The notes under the pieces: generated by a model
Databases searched by the model: none
What the model was told of the DNA's origin: nothing
The model's input: only the letters and a program-made list of their open reading frames with translations
Shown: positions 53,587 through 60,766 of the stretch, in pieces
Position numbering within the stretch: position 1 is the stretch's first letter
Layout: each line of letters opens with the position of its first letter
DNA from: Azospirillum sp. TSO22-1
Lineage (GTDB): Bacteria; Pseudomonadota; Alphaproteobacteria; Azospirillales; Azospirillaceae
Direction: 5' to 3'
Length of the DNA: 64,000 nucleotides
Assembly: GCF_003116015.1 (NCBI RefSeq)
Contig: NZ_LGQZ01000079.1
Span: 1 to 64,000 of the forward strand
Position numbers and translations under genes: made by a program

Positions 53587-53658
53587 TCAGCCGCGGCGAC
53601 ACATTCGGCGACAGAGGGTTCGCAGGGCGGGGAGGACGGCGGTGCGGGCCATGGTCAT
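53587..53658 (-). CDS. Candidate cysteine-containing leader peptide upstream of the met operon
   Basis: 23 codons, start ATG at 53658 preceded by AGAGGAGAG. The peptide opens MTMARTAVLPA and ends LRTLCRRMCRRG. It ends 71 nt before the 63-residue gene. The arrangement (strong ribosome-binding site, short Arg/Cys-rich peptide, GC-rich inverted repeat around 53532-53562 between it and the operon) resembles attenuation-type leader peptides. It is too short to be scored as a gene by length alone. Confidence 0.5.
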   Translation of the reverse strand: MTMARTAVLPALRTLCRRMCRRG

Positions 53659-53989
53659 TCCGGTCTCTCCTCTTGGATCCACGACCGGCATCGTGGCGCT
53701 TTAGCGTTTGGTGACGCGGCGCAAGCTGCTGACTTCAAATTGCCGCGGGGCGCCCACGGTGGGCGTCCGGAGACTTTCCTACTCCCTTTGCGGGGAATAG
53801 GTCAAGCGATTTGTGGAATGCGTTGTGTGAAATTCCGCTATAAACAATACGGATGCGTAAATACGCTTCGCCGGTCTGACGGGCGGCCCTGGGCGAACGG
53901 TATCCCCTGCGCGCAGGACACGCAAAGAGGTGACGGCGGCGCGGAATGTGGCTATCTATCGGCGATCGGATATGCCGAGGAGAGTTCCG
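53659..53989. other. Divergent promoter region between the met leader and hisG
   Basis: 331 bp, less GC-rich than its surroundings at about 53800-53880. It holds a short perfect dyad CGCCCACGGTGGGCG (53751-53765). AT-rich segments such as ctataaacaata around 53840 may be part of a promoter for hisG. No additional reading frame is convincing. Confidence 0.4.
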
Positions 53990-54685
53990 TTGTCCGCCGT
54001 TACCCCGCCGCAGGCCGCGGCGCCTGATGATGCACTGGTTCTGGCCCTGCCCAAGGGGCGCATCCTGAAGGAGTTGCGCCCGCTGTTGACCCATGCCGGC
54101 ATCGTGCCCGAGCCGGAGTTCGACAACGAGGACAGCCGTCTCCTGCGCTTCGCCACCAACGTGCCGAATCTCAGCATCATCCGGGTGCGCTCGTTCGACG
54201 TGGCGACCTTCGTCGCCTTCGGCGCGGCGCATCTCGGCGTGGCCGGCAACGACGTGCTGATGGAGTTCGACTATCCGGAGATCTACGCGCCGCTCGATCT
54301 TGGCATCGGCGCGTGCCGGCTGTCGGTGGCCGAGCCGGTGGCGCTGAGCGAGACCGACGACCCCTCGCGCTGGAGCCACGTGCGCGTCGCCACCAAGTAC
54401 CCGGAGGTCACCAAGCGCCACTTCGCCGCCCGCGGCGTGCAGGCGGAGTGCGTGAAGCTGAACGGCGCTATGGAACTGGCGCCGACGCTGGGACTGTGCC
54501 GACGCATCGTCGACCTGGTCTCCACCGGCTCGACCCTGAAGGCGAACGGGCTGAAGGAAGTCGAGCACATCGCCGACGTCACCTCGCGCCTGATCGTCAA
54601 CCGCGCCGCCGTGAAGACCCGGCCCGAAGAGATCACCATGTGGATGGACAAGTTCCGGGAGGCCGTCGATGCCCGCAAGGCTTGA
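53990..54685 (+). CDS. hisG: ATP phosphoribosyltransferase, short form (HisG-S)
   Basis: 231 residues from the TTG at 53990; an in-frame ATG at 53972 is possible. The TTG is chosen because GGAGAG sits 5 nt ahead of it and the family begins shortly after. Motifs include [13 protein letters not shown] and the PRPP-binding [13 protein letters not shown]. It is the short form, without the C-terminal regulatory domain, so it needs HisZ, which is not in the window. It overlaps hisD by 17 nt. Confidence 0.92.
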   Translation: MSAVTPPQAAAPDDALVLALPKGRILKELRPLLTHAGIVPEPEFDNEDSRLLRFATNVPNLSIIRVRSFDVATFVAFGAAHLGVAGNDVLMEFDYPEIYAPLDLGIGACRLSVAEPVALSETDDPSRWSHVRVATKYPEVTKRHFAARGVQAECVKLNGAMELAPTLGLCRRIVDLVSTGSTLKANGLKEVEHIADVTSRLIVNRAAVKTRPEEITMWMDKFREAVDARKA

Positions 54686-55973
54686 TGCCACGGATCCCCG
54701 CTTCGAGGACGGCTTCAAGGGCCTGCTGCACGCCAAGCGCGAGGCGGCGGAAGACGTGCAGGCCATCGTGCACGGCATTCTGGAGGACGTCCGCGCCCGC
54801 GGCGACGCGGCGCTGATCGAGTACACCAACCGCTTCGACCGCCAGACCCTGACCGCCGACACGCTGCGCGTCCGCGCGCACGAGATCGAGGCGGCGCTGG
54901 CGCAGTGCGGCGCCGACACGCTGGCCGCCCTCGACACCGCAGCGGAGCGCATCGAGGCCTTCCACCGCAACCAGAAGCCCGAAGCGCTGGACTACAAGGA
55001 TGCCGCCGGGGTGCGCCTGGGCGCGCGCTGGACGCCGGTGGGCGCGGTCGGGCTGTACGTGCCGGGCGGCACGGCGGCGTACCCGTCCTCGGTGCTGATG
55101 AACGCCATGCCGGCCAAGGTGGCGGGCGTCGAGCGCATCGCCATGGTGGTGCCGACGCCGGACGGCCGACTGAACCCGCTGGTGCTCGCCGCGGCGCGCC
55201 GCGCGGGCGTGACCGAGATCTATCGGGTGGGCGGCGCCCAGGCGGTGGGCGCCTTGGCCTACGGCACCGCGACCATCGCCCCGGTGGACAAGATCGTCGG
55301 CCCCGGCAACGCCTTCGTGGCGGCGGCCAAGCGGCAGGTGTACGGCGTGGTCGGCATCGACTCCATCGCCGGCCCGTCGGAGATCCTGGTGGTCGCCGAC
55401 CGGCACAACGACCCGGCCTGGGTCGCCATGGACCTGCTGTCCCAGGCGGAGCACGACACCTCGGCGCAGTCGATCCTCATCACCGACGACGCGGCCTTCG
55501 CCGACGCCGTCTGCGCGGCGGTGGACAGGCACCTGGAGACGCTGCCGCGCACCGCCATCGCCGGCGAGAGCTGGCGCGAGCATGGCGCGGTGATCCTGGT
55601 ACGCGACCTGACGGCCGACGCGCCAGCCCTGGTCGACCGTCTGGCGCCGGAACACCTGGAACTGGCGGTGGAGGACCCCGACGCGCTGGCCGCGACGATC
55701 CGCAACGCCGGCGCCATCTTCCTCGGCCGCCACACGCCGGAGGCCATCGGCGACTACGTCGCCGGGCCGAACCACGTGCTGCCGACCTCGCGCACGGCGC
55801 GCTTCTCGTCGGGCCTGAACGTGCTCGACTTCATGAAGCGGACGACCTTCGTGGGCTGCGACGCGGAGAGCCTGAAAGCCATCGGCCCGGCCGCGGTGAC
55901 GCTGGCCCGCGCCGAGGGGCTGGACGCGCACGCGCTGTCGGTGGCGCTGCGCCTGCCGGAGGGCGGCGCGTGA
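54669..55973 (+). CDS. hisD: Histidinol dehydrogenase
   Basis: 434 residues, full length. The zinc- and substrate-binding segments are [25 protein letters not shown] and [14 protein letters not shown]. It performs the last two steps of histidine synthesis, NAD-dependent oxidation of histidinol to histidine. It overlaps the preceding hisG and the following UPF0262 gene. Confidence 0.95.
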   Translation: MPARLDATDPRFEDGFKGLLHAKREAAEDVQAIVHGILEDVRARGDAALIEYTNRFDRQTLTADTLRVRAHEIEAALAQCGADTLAALDTAAERIEAFHRNQKPEALDYKDAAGVRLGARWTPVGAVGLYVPGGTAAYPSSVLMNAMPAKVAGVERIAMVVPTPDGRLNPLVLAAARRAGVTEIYRVGGAQAVGALAYGTATIAPVDKIVGPGNAFVAAAKRQVYGVVGIDSIAGPSEILVVADRHNDPAWVAMDLLSQAEHDTSAQSILITDDAAFADAVCAAVDRHLETLPRTAIAGESWREHGAVILVRDLTADAPALVDRLAPEHLELAVEDPDALAATIRNAGAIFLGRHTPEAIGDYVAGPNHVLPTSRTARFSSGLNVLDFMKRTTFVGCDAESLKAIGPAAVTLARAEGLDAHALSVALRLPEGGA

Positions 55974-56452
55974 ACGCCCGCGCCAACCGCCGCATCGTCC
56001 ACGTCACGCTGGACGAGCAGTCCGTCGTCCGGCGCAAGCCGGAGGTCGAGCACGAGCGCGCGGTCGCCATCTTCGACCTGCTGGAGGAGAACGAGTTCTG
56101 CCCGTGCGACCACATGGACGACGGGCCGTTCCATCTGCACCTGTCCATCGAGGACAACCGCCTGATCTTCGACATCCGGCGCGAGAACGATGAGGCGCTG
56201 TCCAAGGTGGCGCTGCCGCTGACGACGTTCCGCACCATCGTCAAGGACTACTTCCTGATCTGCGAGAGCTATTACAACGCCATCAAGCGTTCGACGCCCT
56301 CGCAGATCGAGGCGATCGACATGGGCCGTCGCGGCCTGCACAACGAGGGCTCGGAGCTGCTGCGCGAACGGCTGGCCGGCAAGGTCGAAATGGACCTTCA
56401 GACCGCGCGCCGGCTGTTCACGCTCATCTGCGTCCTCCACATCCGCGGCTGA
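55970..56452 (+). CDS. UPF0262 family protein
   Basis: 160 residues, GTG start overlapping the hisD stop by 4 nt. The sequence [20 protein letters not shown] and [13 protein letters not shown] identifies UPF0262, an alphaproteobacterial family without known function, almost always found between hisD and the LMW phosphatase gene. No membrane helix or signal peptide is present. Confidence 0.9.
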   Translation: MNARANRRIVHVTLDEQSVVRRKPEVEHERAVAIFDLLEENEFCPCDHMDDGPFHLHLSIEDNRLIFDIRRENDEALSKVALPLTTFRTIVKDYFLICESYYNAIKRSTPSQIEAIDMGRRGLHNEGSELLRERLAGKVEMDLQTARRLFTLICVLHIRG

Positions 56453-56468
56453 GGCGGCGGATTCCGGC

Positions 56469-56930
56469 ATGGCGGCAGCGATCCAGCCCCTCCCGGTCAC
56501 CAGCGTCCTGTTCGCCTGCACCTACAACATCATCCGCTCGCCCATGGCGGCCGGCATCCTGCGCCATTTCCACGGCAACCGCCTGTTCGTCGATTCGGTC
56601 GGCGTGCGCGAGTCCGACGAGGTGGACCCCTTCGCCGTCGTGGTGATGGAGGAACTGGGGATGGACATCTCCCGGCACCGCCCGAAGACCTTCGAGGAGC
56701 TGGAGGACACCTCCTTCGACCTGATCATCTCGCTGTCGCCGGAGGCGCACCACCGCGCCCTGGAGCTGACCCGCACCATGGCCTGCGACGTGGAGTTCTG
56801 GAACACCTTCGACCCCACCCTGGTCGAGGGCAACCGCGAGGCCATGCTGGAGGCTTACCGCAAGGTGCGCGACGGCCTGATGGAGCGGGTGAAGGACCGC
56901 TTCCCGACGCAGCGCGGGCCGATGGTGTAG
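56469..56930 (+). CDS. Low molecular weight phosphatase family protein
   Basis: 153 residues. The catalytic loop CTYNIIRS gives the C-X5-R-S motif with Cys17 and Arg23. The C-terminal general-acid segment is less clear: the usual DP pair could be FDPT at about 117-119. It is related to LMW tyrosine phosphatases and arsenate reductases. Its place in the conserved his/infA cluster suggests a housekeeping role, not arsenic resistance. Confidence 0.88.
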   Translation: MAAAIQPLPVTSVLFACTYNIIRSPMAAGILRHFHGNRLFVDSVGVRESDEVDPFAVVVMEELGMDISRHRPKTFEELEDTSFDLIISLSPEAHHRALELTRTMACDVEFWNTFDPTLVEGNREAMLEAYRKVRDGLMERVKDRFPTQRGPMV

Positions 56931-56963
56931 TCCCCACCTTTCCACGCCTGCGGCGTGAGCCCC

Positions 56964-56992
56964 TTCCTCCCCGGCGGGGCTGGGGGAGGGGG
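56964..56992. repeat. REP-like GC-rich palindrome (variant copy)
   Basis: A single copy of the palindrome core (cctccccggcggggctgg followed by gggagg, 56966-56989) follows the LMW phosphatase gene. It differs from the copies at 4103 and 7266 at two or three positions. Confidence 0.65.
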
Positions 56993-57086
56993 TATTGGCG
57001 CGTGATAACGCAGTGACCCGCCGCTCCCGCCCGTCGCTGAAATCAGGACATTGTTAACCAGCCGTGCTATCAATGGAGGTAGGTCC

Positions 57087-58037
57087 ATGGAGCAGGCGGT
57101 GCCGGTCGTCCGGCATCGGAAACGCATGAAGGTCGCGCAGCCAACCGTCGCACCGATTCCCGAGCGCAAGCCGGAGCCGCCGGCCACCGCCGGCGCGTCC
57201 AGCGGTGCGTTCCAGGCCGCGCTGGCCGACCTGAAGGCCGTCGGCGCGCAGAAGGCGCAGACGCTCTCCACCATGCGCCCCACCGTTCCGCTCATCGAGA
57301 CCTCCACCGCCGATGCCGGCCGAATCGTGCAGGCGAGCCGCAGCGTCGCCGGTCTGTCCGGGCACAGCTACGCCGCCATCCTTGCCCAGGCGACGCAGGA
57401 GAGCGGGCTGGACGCCGCCGCCAAGAACCGCACCAGCTCGGCCGCCGGGCCGTTCCAGTTCCTCGAGCGCACGTGGCTCGACCTGTTCCGCCGGCACGGT
57501 TCCGCCTACGGGCTGGGCGACCTCGCCCGGCAGATCGACAGCCGCAACGGCATCCCGTCGGTCAAGAGCGCGGCGGTGCGCAAGCAGATCCTCGACCTGC
57601 GGCACGACGTCGACATCTCCGCCGGCATGGCCGGCCGTTATTTGTCCGAAGGGCGGGAACGGTTGGAGAAGCGCCTGAAGCGCCCGGTGACCGAGGCCGA
57701 GAGCCGCATTGCCTACGTCATGGGCGTTGGCGGCGCTGCCAAGCTGATCCGCACCGCCGAGGTGTCGCCCGGTGCCCAGGCGGCGGAGCTGCTGCCCGGC
57801 GCCGCCAAGGCCAACAAGAACCTGTTCTATGACCGCGCCAGCGGCCGCGCGCTGAGCGCCCAGGAGACTGTGGCGCGCCTGACCGACCGCATGGAGAATC
57901 AGCAGCGCGCCATGTTCGCCGCCATCACCCAGCCGGAGGCGCGGCGTCAGTTGCTCGACGGCGGCGCCAATTCGCCGCTCGGCTCATTCCGGACCACCGA
58001 TTCGGGCGAGGTGCCGGACGACGAACCGCTGGGTTGA
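57087..58037 (+). CDS. Transglycosylase SLT-domain protein without a visible signal peptide
   Basis: 316 residues. The lysozyme-like SLT domain is at about 85-210, with the catalytic Glu105 in ATQESGLDA and SAAGPFQFLERTWLDLF. The start at 57087 is set by GGAGGT 6 nt ahead. The N-terminus is basic and proline-rich (VVRHRKRMKVAQPTVAPIPE) and has no hydrophobic signal stretch, so export to the periplasm is unclear. The C-terminal region (about 215-316) is helical. Confidence 0.82.
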   Translation: MEQAVPVVRHRKRMKVAQPTVAPIPERKPEPPATAGASSGAFQAALADLKAVGAQKAQTLSTMRPTVPLIETSTADAGRIVQASRSVAGLSGHSYAAILAQATQESGLDAAAKNRTSSAAGPFQFLERTWLDLFRRHGSAYGLGDLARQIDSRNGIPSVKSAAVRKQILDLRHDVDISAGMAGRYLSEGRERLEKRLKRPVTEAESRIAYVMGVGGAAKLIRTAEVSPGAQAAELLPGAAKANKNLFYDRASGRALSAQETVARLTDRMENQQRAMFAAITQPEARRQLLDGGANSPLGSFRTTDSGEVPDDEPLG

Positions 58038-58162
58038 CGGTTCGGCGCGCGCAAAATATCACTCTCTGCGCAGTTCAAGCATGCGCGGGCGGTAATCCCC
58101 CTTGACCCGGAGCCCCGGGAGGGTCAGTTATTGCCGCAAAACCAAAGTGGACTAAAGGGCAT

Positions 58163-58381
58163 ATGGCCAAGGAAGATCTGATCGAGTTCTCCGGCACGGT
58201 GGTCGAACTGCTGCCGAACGCGATGTTCCGGGTGAAGCTGGACAACGACCACGAAGTGCTGGCGCACACCTCGGGCAAGATGCGCAAGAACCGCATCCGC
58301 GTGCTGGCGGGCGACCGCGTGAACGTGGAGATGACGCCCTACGATCTGACCAAGGGTCGGATCACCTTCCGTTTCAAGTAA
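58163..58381 (+). CDS. infA: Translation initiation factor IF-1
   Basis: 72 residues, the canonical length. It is an S1/OB-fold protein: [20 protein letters not shown], then [15 protein letters not shown] and [18 protein letters not shown]. It assists initiator tRNA selection on the 30S subunit. The ATG lies behind AAAGGG. It precedes maf and rng in the usual alphaproteobacterial order. Confidence 0.97.
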   Translation: MAKEDLIEFSGTVVELLPNAMFRVKLDNDHEVLAHTSGKMRKNRIRVLAGDRVNVEMTPYDLTKGRITFRFK

Positions 58382-58406
58382 GCCCTCGGGCTCACGGGTT
58401 CTTCGC

Positions 58407-59003
58407 ATGCAGGTGCAGCGCCCGGCGCAACGGTTCGTCCTCGCGTCGGCTTCGCCGCGCCGGCTCGACCTGCTGCGCCAGCTCGGCCTCGTCCCCGACG
58501 CGGTGGACCCGGCCGACATCGACGAATCGCCGCTTCCCCGCGAACTGCCGCCGCAGCACGCCGCCCGCCTGGCGCTGGCCAAGGCGCGTGCGGTGGCGGA
58601 ACGCCATCCCGATGCCGTCGTGCTGGCCGCCGACACCGTGGTCGCCTGCGGCCGCCGCATCCTCCCCAAGGCCGAGACCGAGTCGCAGGCCCGATCCTGC
58701 CTGGGCCTGCTGAGCGGCCGGCGCCACCGCGTGCTGGGCGGCGTGGCGCTGCTCGCCCCCGGCGCGGAGCGGCCCATCGAACGCCTCGTCCGCACCGACG
58801 TCACCTTCAAGCCACTGTCGCACGAGGAGACCGAGTCCTACATCGCCTCCGGCGAATGGCACGGCAAAGCCGGCGGCTACGCCATCCAGGGGCGGGCGGC
58901 GGCGTATGTGCGGTGGATCGGCGGCTCCTACTCCAACGTCGTCGGGCTGCCGCTGTTCGAGGTGGCCGGCATGCTGCGCGGCGCCGGCTTCCCGCTGCCC
59001 TGA
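58407..59003 (+). CDS. maf: Maf family nucleotide pyrophosphatase
   Basis: 198 residues. The diagnostic N-terminus VLASASPRRLDLLRQLG is followed by LAADTVVACG and TESYIASGEWHGKAGGYAIQG. Maf proteins hydrolyse dTTP/UTP or modified nucleotides and affect septum formation in some bacteria. It sits 25 nt after infA and 10 nt before rng. Confidence 0.93.
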   Translation: MQVQRPAQRFVLASASPRRLDLLRQLGLVPDAVDPADIDESPLPRELPPQHAARLALAKARAVAERHPDAVVLAADTVVACGRRILPKAETESQARSCLGLLSGRRHRVLGGVALLAPGAERPIERLVRTDVTFKPLSHEETESYIASGEWHGKAGGYAIQGRAAAYVRWIGGSYSNVVGLPLFEVAGMLRGAGFPLP

Positions 59004-59013
59004 GGATGACGCG

Positions 59014-60186
59014 ATGAGCGCCCGCGAGATCCTGGTTGACCGGGATGGGCCGCTGACGCGGGCGGCGGTGCTGACCGGCGGCCGGCTCAGCGACCTTTAC
59101 ATCGACAACGCCGAGAGGCCGTCACTGCTCGGCTCCATTTTCCTGGGCCGGGTCGAGCGCATCGCCACCGGCCTGGATGCCGCCTTCATCGACCTCGGTG
59201 CCGGCAAGCCCGGCCTGCTCGGCGTCGCCGATGCGCGTGGGCCGAAAGGGCGCATCGAGCGCATCGGCACGCTGCTGCGCACCGGGCAATCCGTATTGGT
59301 GCAGGTGAAGGCCGACGCGGTCGGCGCCAAGGGGCCGACGCTGACCATGGACGTCACGCTGCCCGGCCGCTTCCTGGTGCACGCACCGCTGGGGCGTGGC
59401 ATCGCGGTATCGAAGCGCCTCGCCCAGGGGGCGGCCAAGGCCGACTTGGTGCGGCGGCTGGAGGCCGTGGTGCTGGGTGAGGGCTGGATCGCCCGCTCCG
59501 GCGCCGCCACCACCGATCCGGACCTGCTGGCGCAGGAGGCCGAAGCGCTGGTGCTGGCGTGGCGCGCCGTGCAGGCGCAGGCCGCCGGCCCGGCGCCCGC
59601 CCTGTTGCGTCTCGGCCCCGATGCCGCCCAGCGCGCCCTGATCGAGCACGGCACCCCGTTGCGGATCGCTGCGCAGGGGAAGGACCTCGCGGATGCCGTG
59701 GCGGCGTGGTGCGCCGAGTTCGCCCCCGACCTCGCCGGCCGCGTCGAGGCGTATACCGCCACACCAGGCTTGTTCGAGATGAGCGACCTCGATTCGGAGA
59801 TCGATACGCTGCTTGGCATGCGGGTGCCGCTGTCGGCCGGCGGCTCGCTGGTGATCGAGCGGACCGAGGCGCTGACCGTGGTGGACGTCAACGCCGGCGA
59901 GCGCGGCAACGCGCTGGACGCCAACCTGGAGGCGGCGCGCGAGATTGCCCGTCAGTTGCGGCTGCGCAACGTCGGCGGCATCGTGGTGGTGGATTTCGTC
60001 AACATGAAGGGCCGCGGCGAGGCGGAGCGTCTGCTGGCCGCGCTGTCGGCGGCGGTGGCCGACGACCCGGCGCAGACCCAGGTCTACGGGCTGTCCAAGC
60101 TGGGACTGGTGGAGATGACGCGGGCGCGGCGGGGCACGGCGCTGGTCGACCTGCTGCCCCCCGATTCACGAGGAGGAAACCCATGA
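59014..60186 (+). CDS. rng: Ribonuclease E/G family protein, short form
   Basis: 390 residues. An S1-like N-terminus (about 30-110, FLGRVERIATGLDAAFIDLG) is followed by the RNase H-like catalytic domain with the metal ligand motif VVDVNAG and IVVVDFVNMKGR. It ends at VEMTRARRGTALVDLLPP, without the cysteine-containing Zn-link that follows in RNase E and G, so tetramer assembly may differ. The stop overlaps the yacG ATG by 4 nt. Confidence 0.9.
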   Translation: MSAREILVDRDGPLTRAAVLTGGRLSDLYIDNAERPSLLGSIFLGRVERIATGLDAAFIDLGAGKPGLLGVADARGPKGRIERIGTLLRTGQSVLVQVKADAVGAKGPTLTMDVTLPGRFLVHAPLGRGIAVSKRLAQGAAKADLVRRLEAVVLGEGWIARSGAATTDPDLLAQEAEALVLAWRAVQAQAAGPAPALLRLGPDAAQRALIEHGTPLRIAAQGKDLADAVAAWCAEFAPDLAGRVEAYTATPGLFEMSDLDSEIDTLLGMRVPLSAGGSLVIERTEALTVVDVNAGERGNALDANLEAAREIARQLRLRNVGGIVVVDFVNMKGRGEAERLLAALSAAVADDPAQTQVYGLSKLGLVEMTRARRGTALVDLLPPDSRGGNP

Positions 60187-60362
60187 CAGAGCGCGCTTCC
60201 GACACCGGGGCCTGCCCGATCTGCGGCAAGCCGACGGCGGCCGCGTACCGTCCGTTCTGCTCGAAGCGCTGCGCCGACGTGGACCTGTCGCGCTGGCTGG
60301 GCGGCGTCTATCGGGTGGAGACCGAGGAGAGTCCCGACTCCCCGAAAAAAGATGAGGAGTAG
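60183..60362 (+). CDS. yacG: DNA gyrase inhibitor YacG family zinc protein
   Basis: 59 residues. The zinc site is CPICGK then FCSKRCADVDLSRWLGG (C-X2-C-X15-C-X3-C), diagnostic of YacG. In E. coli it binds GyrB and inhibits gyrase. It starts in an ATGA overlap with rng. The acidic tail is typical. Confidence 0.93.
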   Translation: MTERASDTGACPICGKPTAAAYRPFCSKRCADVDLSRWLGGVYRVETEESPDSPKKDEE

Positions 60363-60385
60363 CGAAAAAACATCGCGTTAGGGGC

Positions 60386-60414
60386 TGGACAGCCTCCGCG
60401 ATTTTGCCTATAAG
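60386..60414 (+). promoter_or_regulatory. Sigma-70 promoter of tRNA-Phe
   Basis: -35 TGGACA (60386-60391), 17-bp spacer, -10 TATAAG (60409-60414), each one base from consensus. The tRNA begins at 60471. Confidence 0.75.
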
Positions 60415-60470
60415 CGCCCCACCCCGGCGGGACGCGGAGCACCATCTCCGGAAGCAACGACCGCCACGGC

Positions 60471-60546
60471 GCCCAGGTAGCTCAGCTGGTAGAGCAGGGG
60501 ACTGAAAATCCCCGTGTCGGCGGTTCGATTCCGTCCCTGGGCACCA
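60471..60546 (+). tRNA. tRNA-Phe (GAA)
   Basis: 76 nt with encoded CCA. Acceptor GCCCAGG pairs with CCTGGGC; the D-arm is GCTCAGCTGGTAGAGC, the anticodon stem-loop GGGGACTGAAAATCCCC has anticodon GAA, and TTCGATT is in the T-loop. Confidence 0.98.
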
Positions 60547-60766
60547 CTTACTTTTCAAGCGCTTAGCCATCCCTTTTAAAGTCGTCTAAACTGTCGTTAG
60601 ACAGAAGTTAGACACTCATGTGTTCGGCGTGCGTTCGCTGGGCTGTAGCGCGACACATAGTTTTGGTACCAATGACATTTAGCTCTGGTATGTATTCTCA
60701 CTGATTCTGGAGAGGCGTCTCGGCCAGCTTCGCGGCGCGAATAGCACGCCAAGCGCTCACCATGTA
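60547..60766. other. Region between tRNA-Phe and the RTX-like gene
   Basis: 220 bp, less GC-rich than the housekeeping block. A direct GTTAGACA-like duplication (cgttagacagaagttagaca, around 60595-60614) is the only repeat seen. No att duplication of the tRNA 3' end was found in the window. Confidence 0.4.

Noticed and set aside
53516-53989. SAM riboswitch ahead of the met operon
   Set aside because: No SAM-I or SAM-II core could be recognised. A leader peptide is the better candidate.
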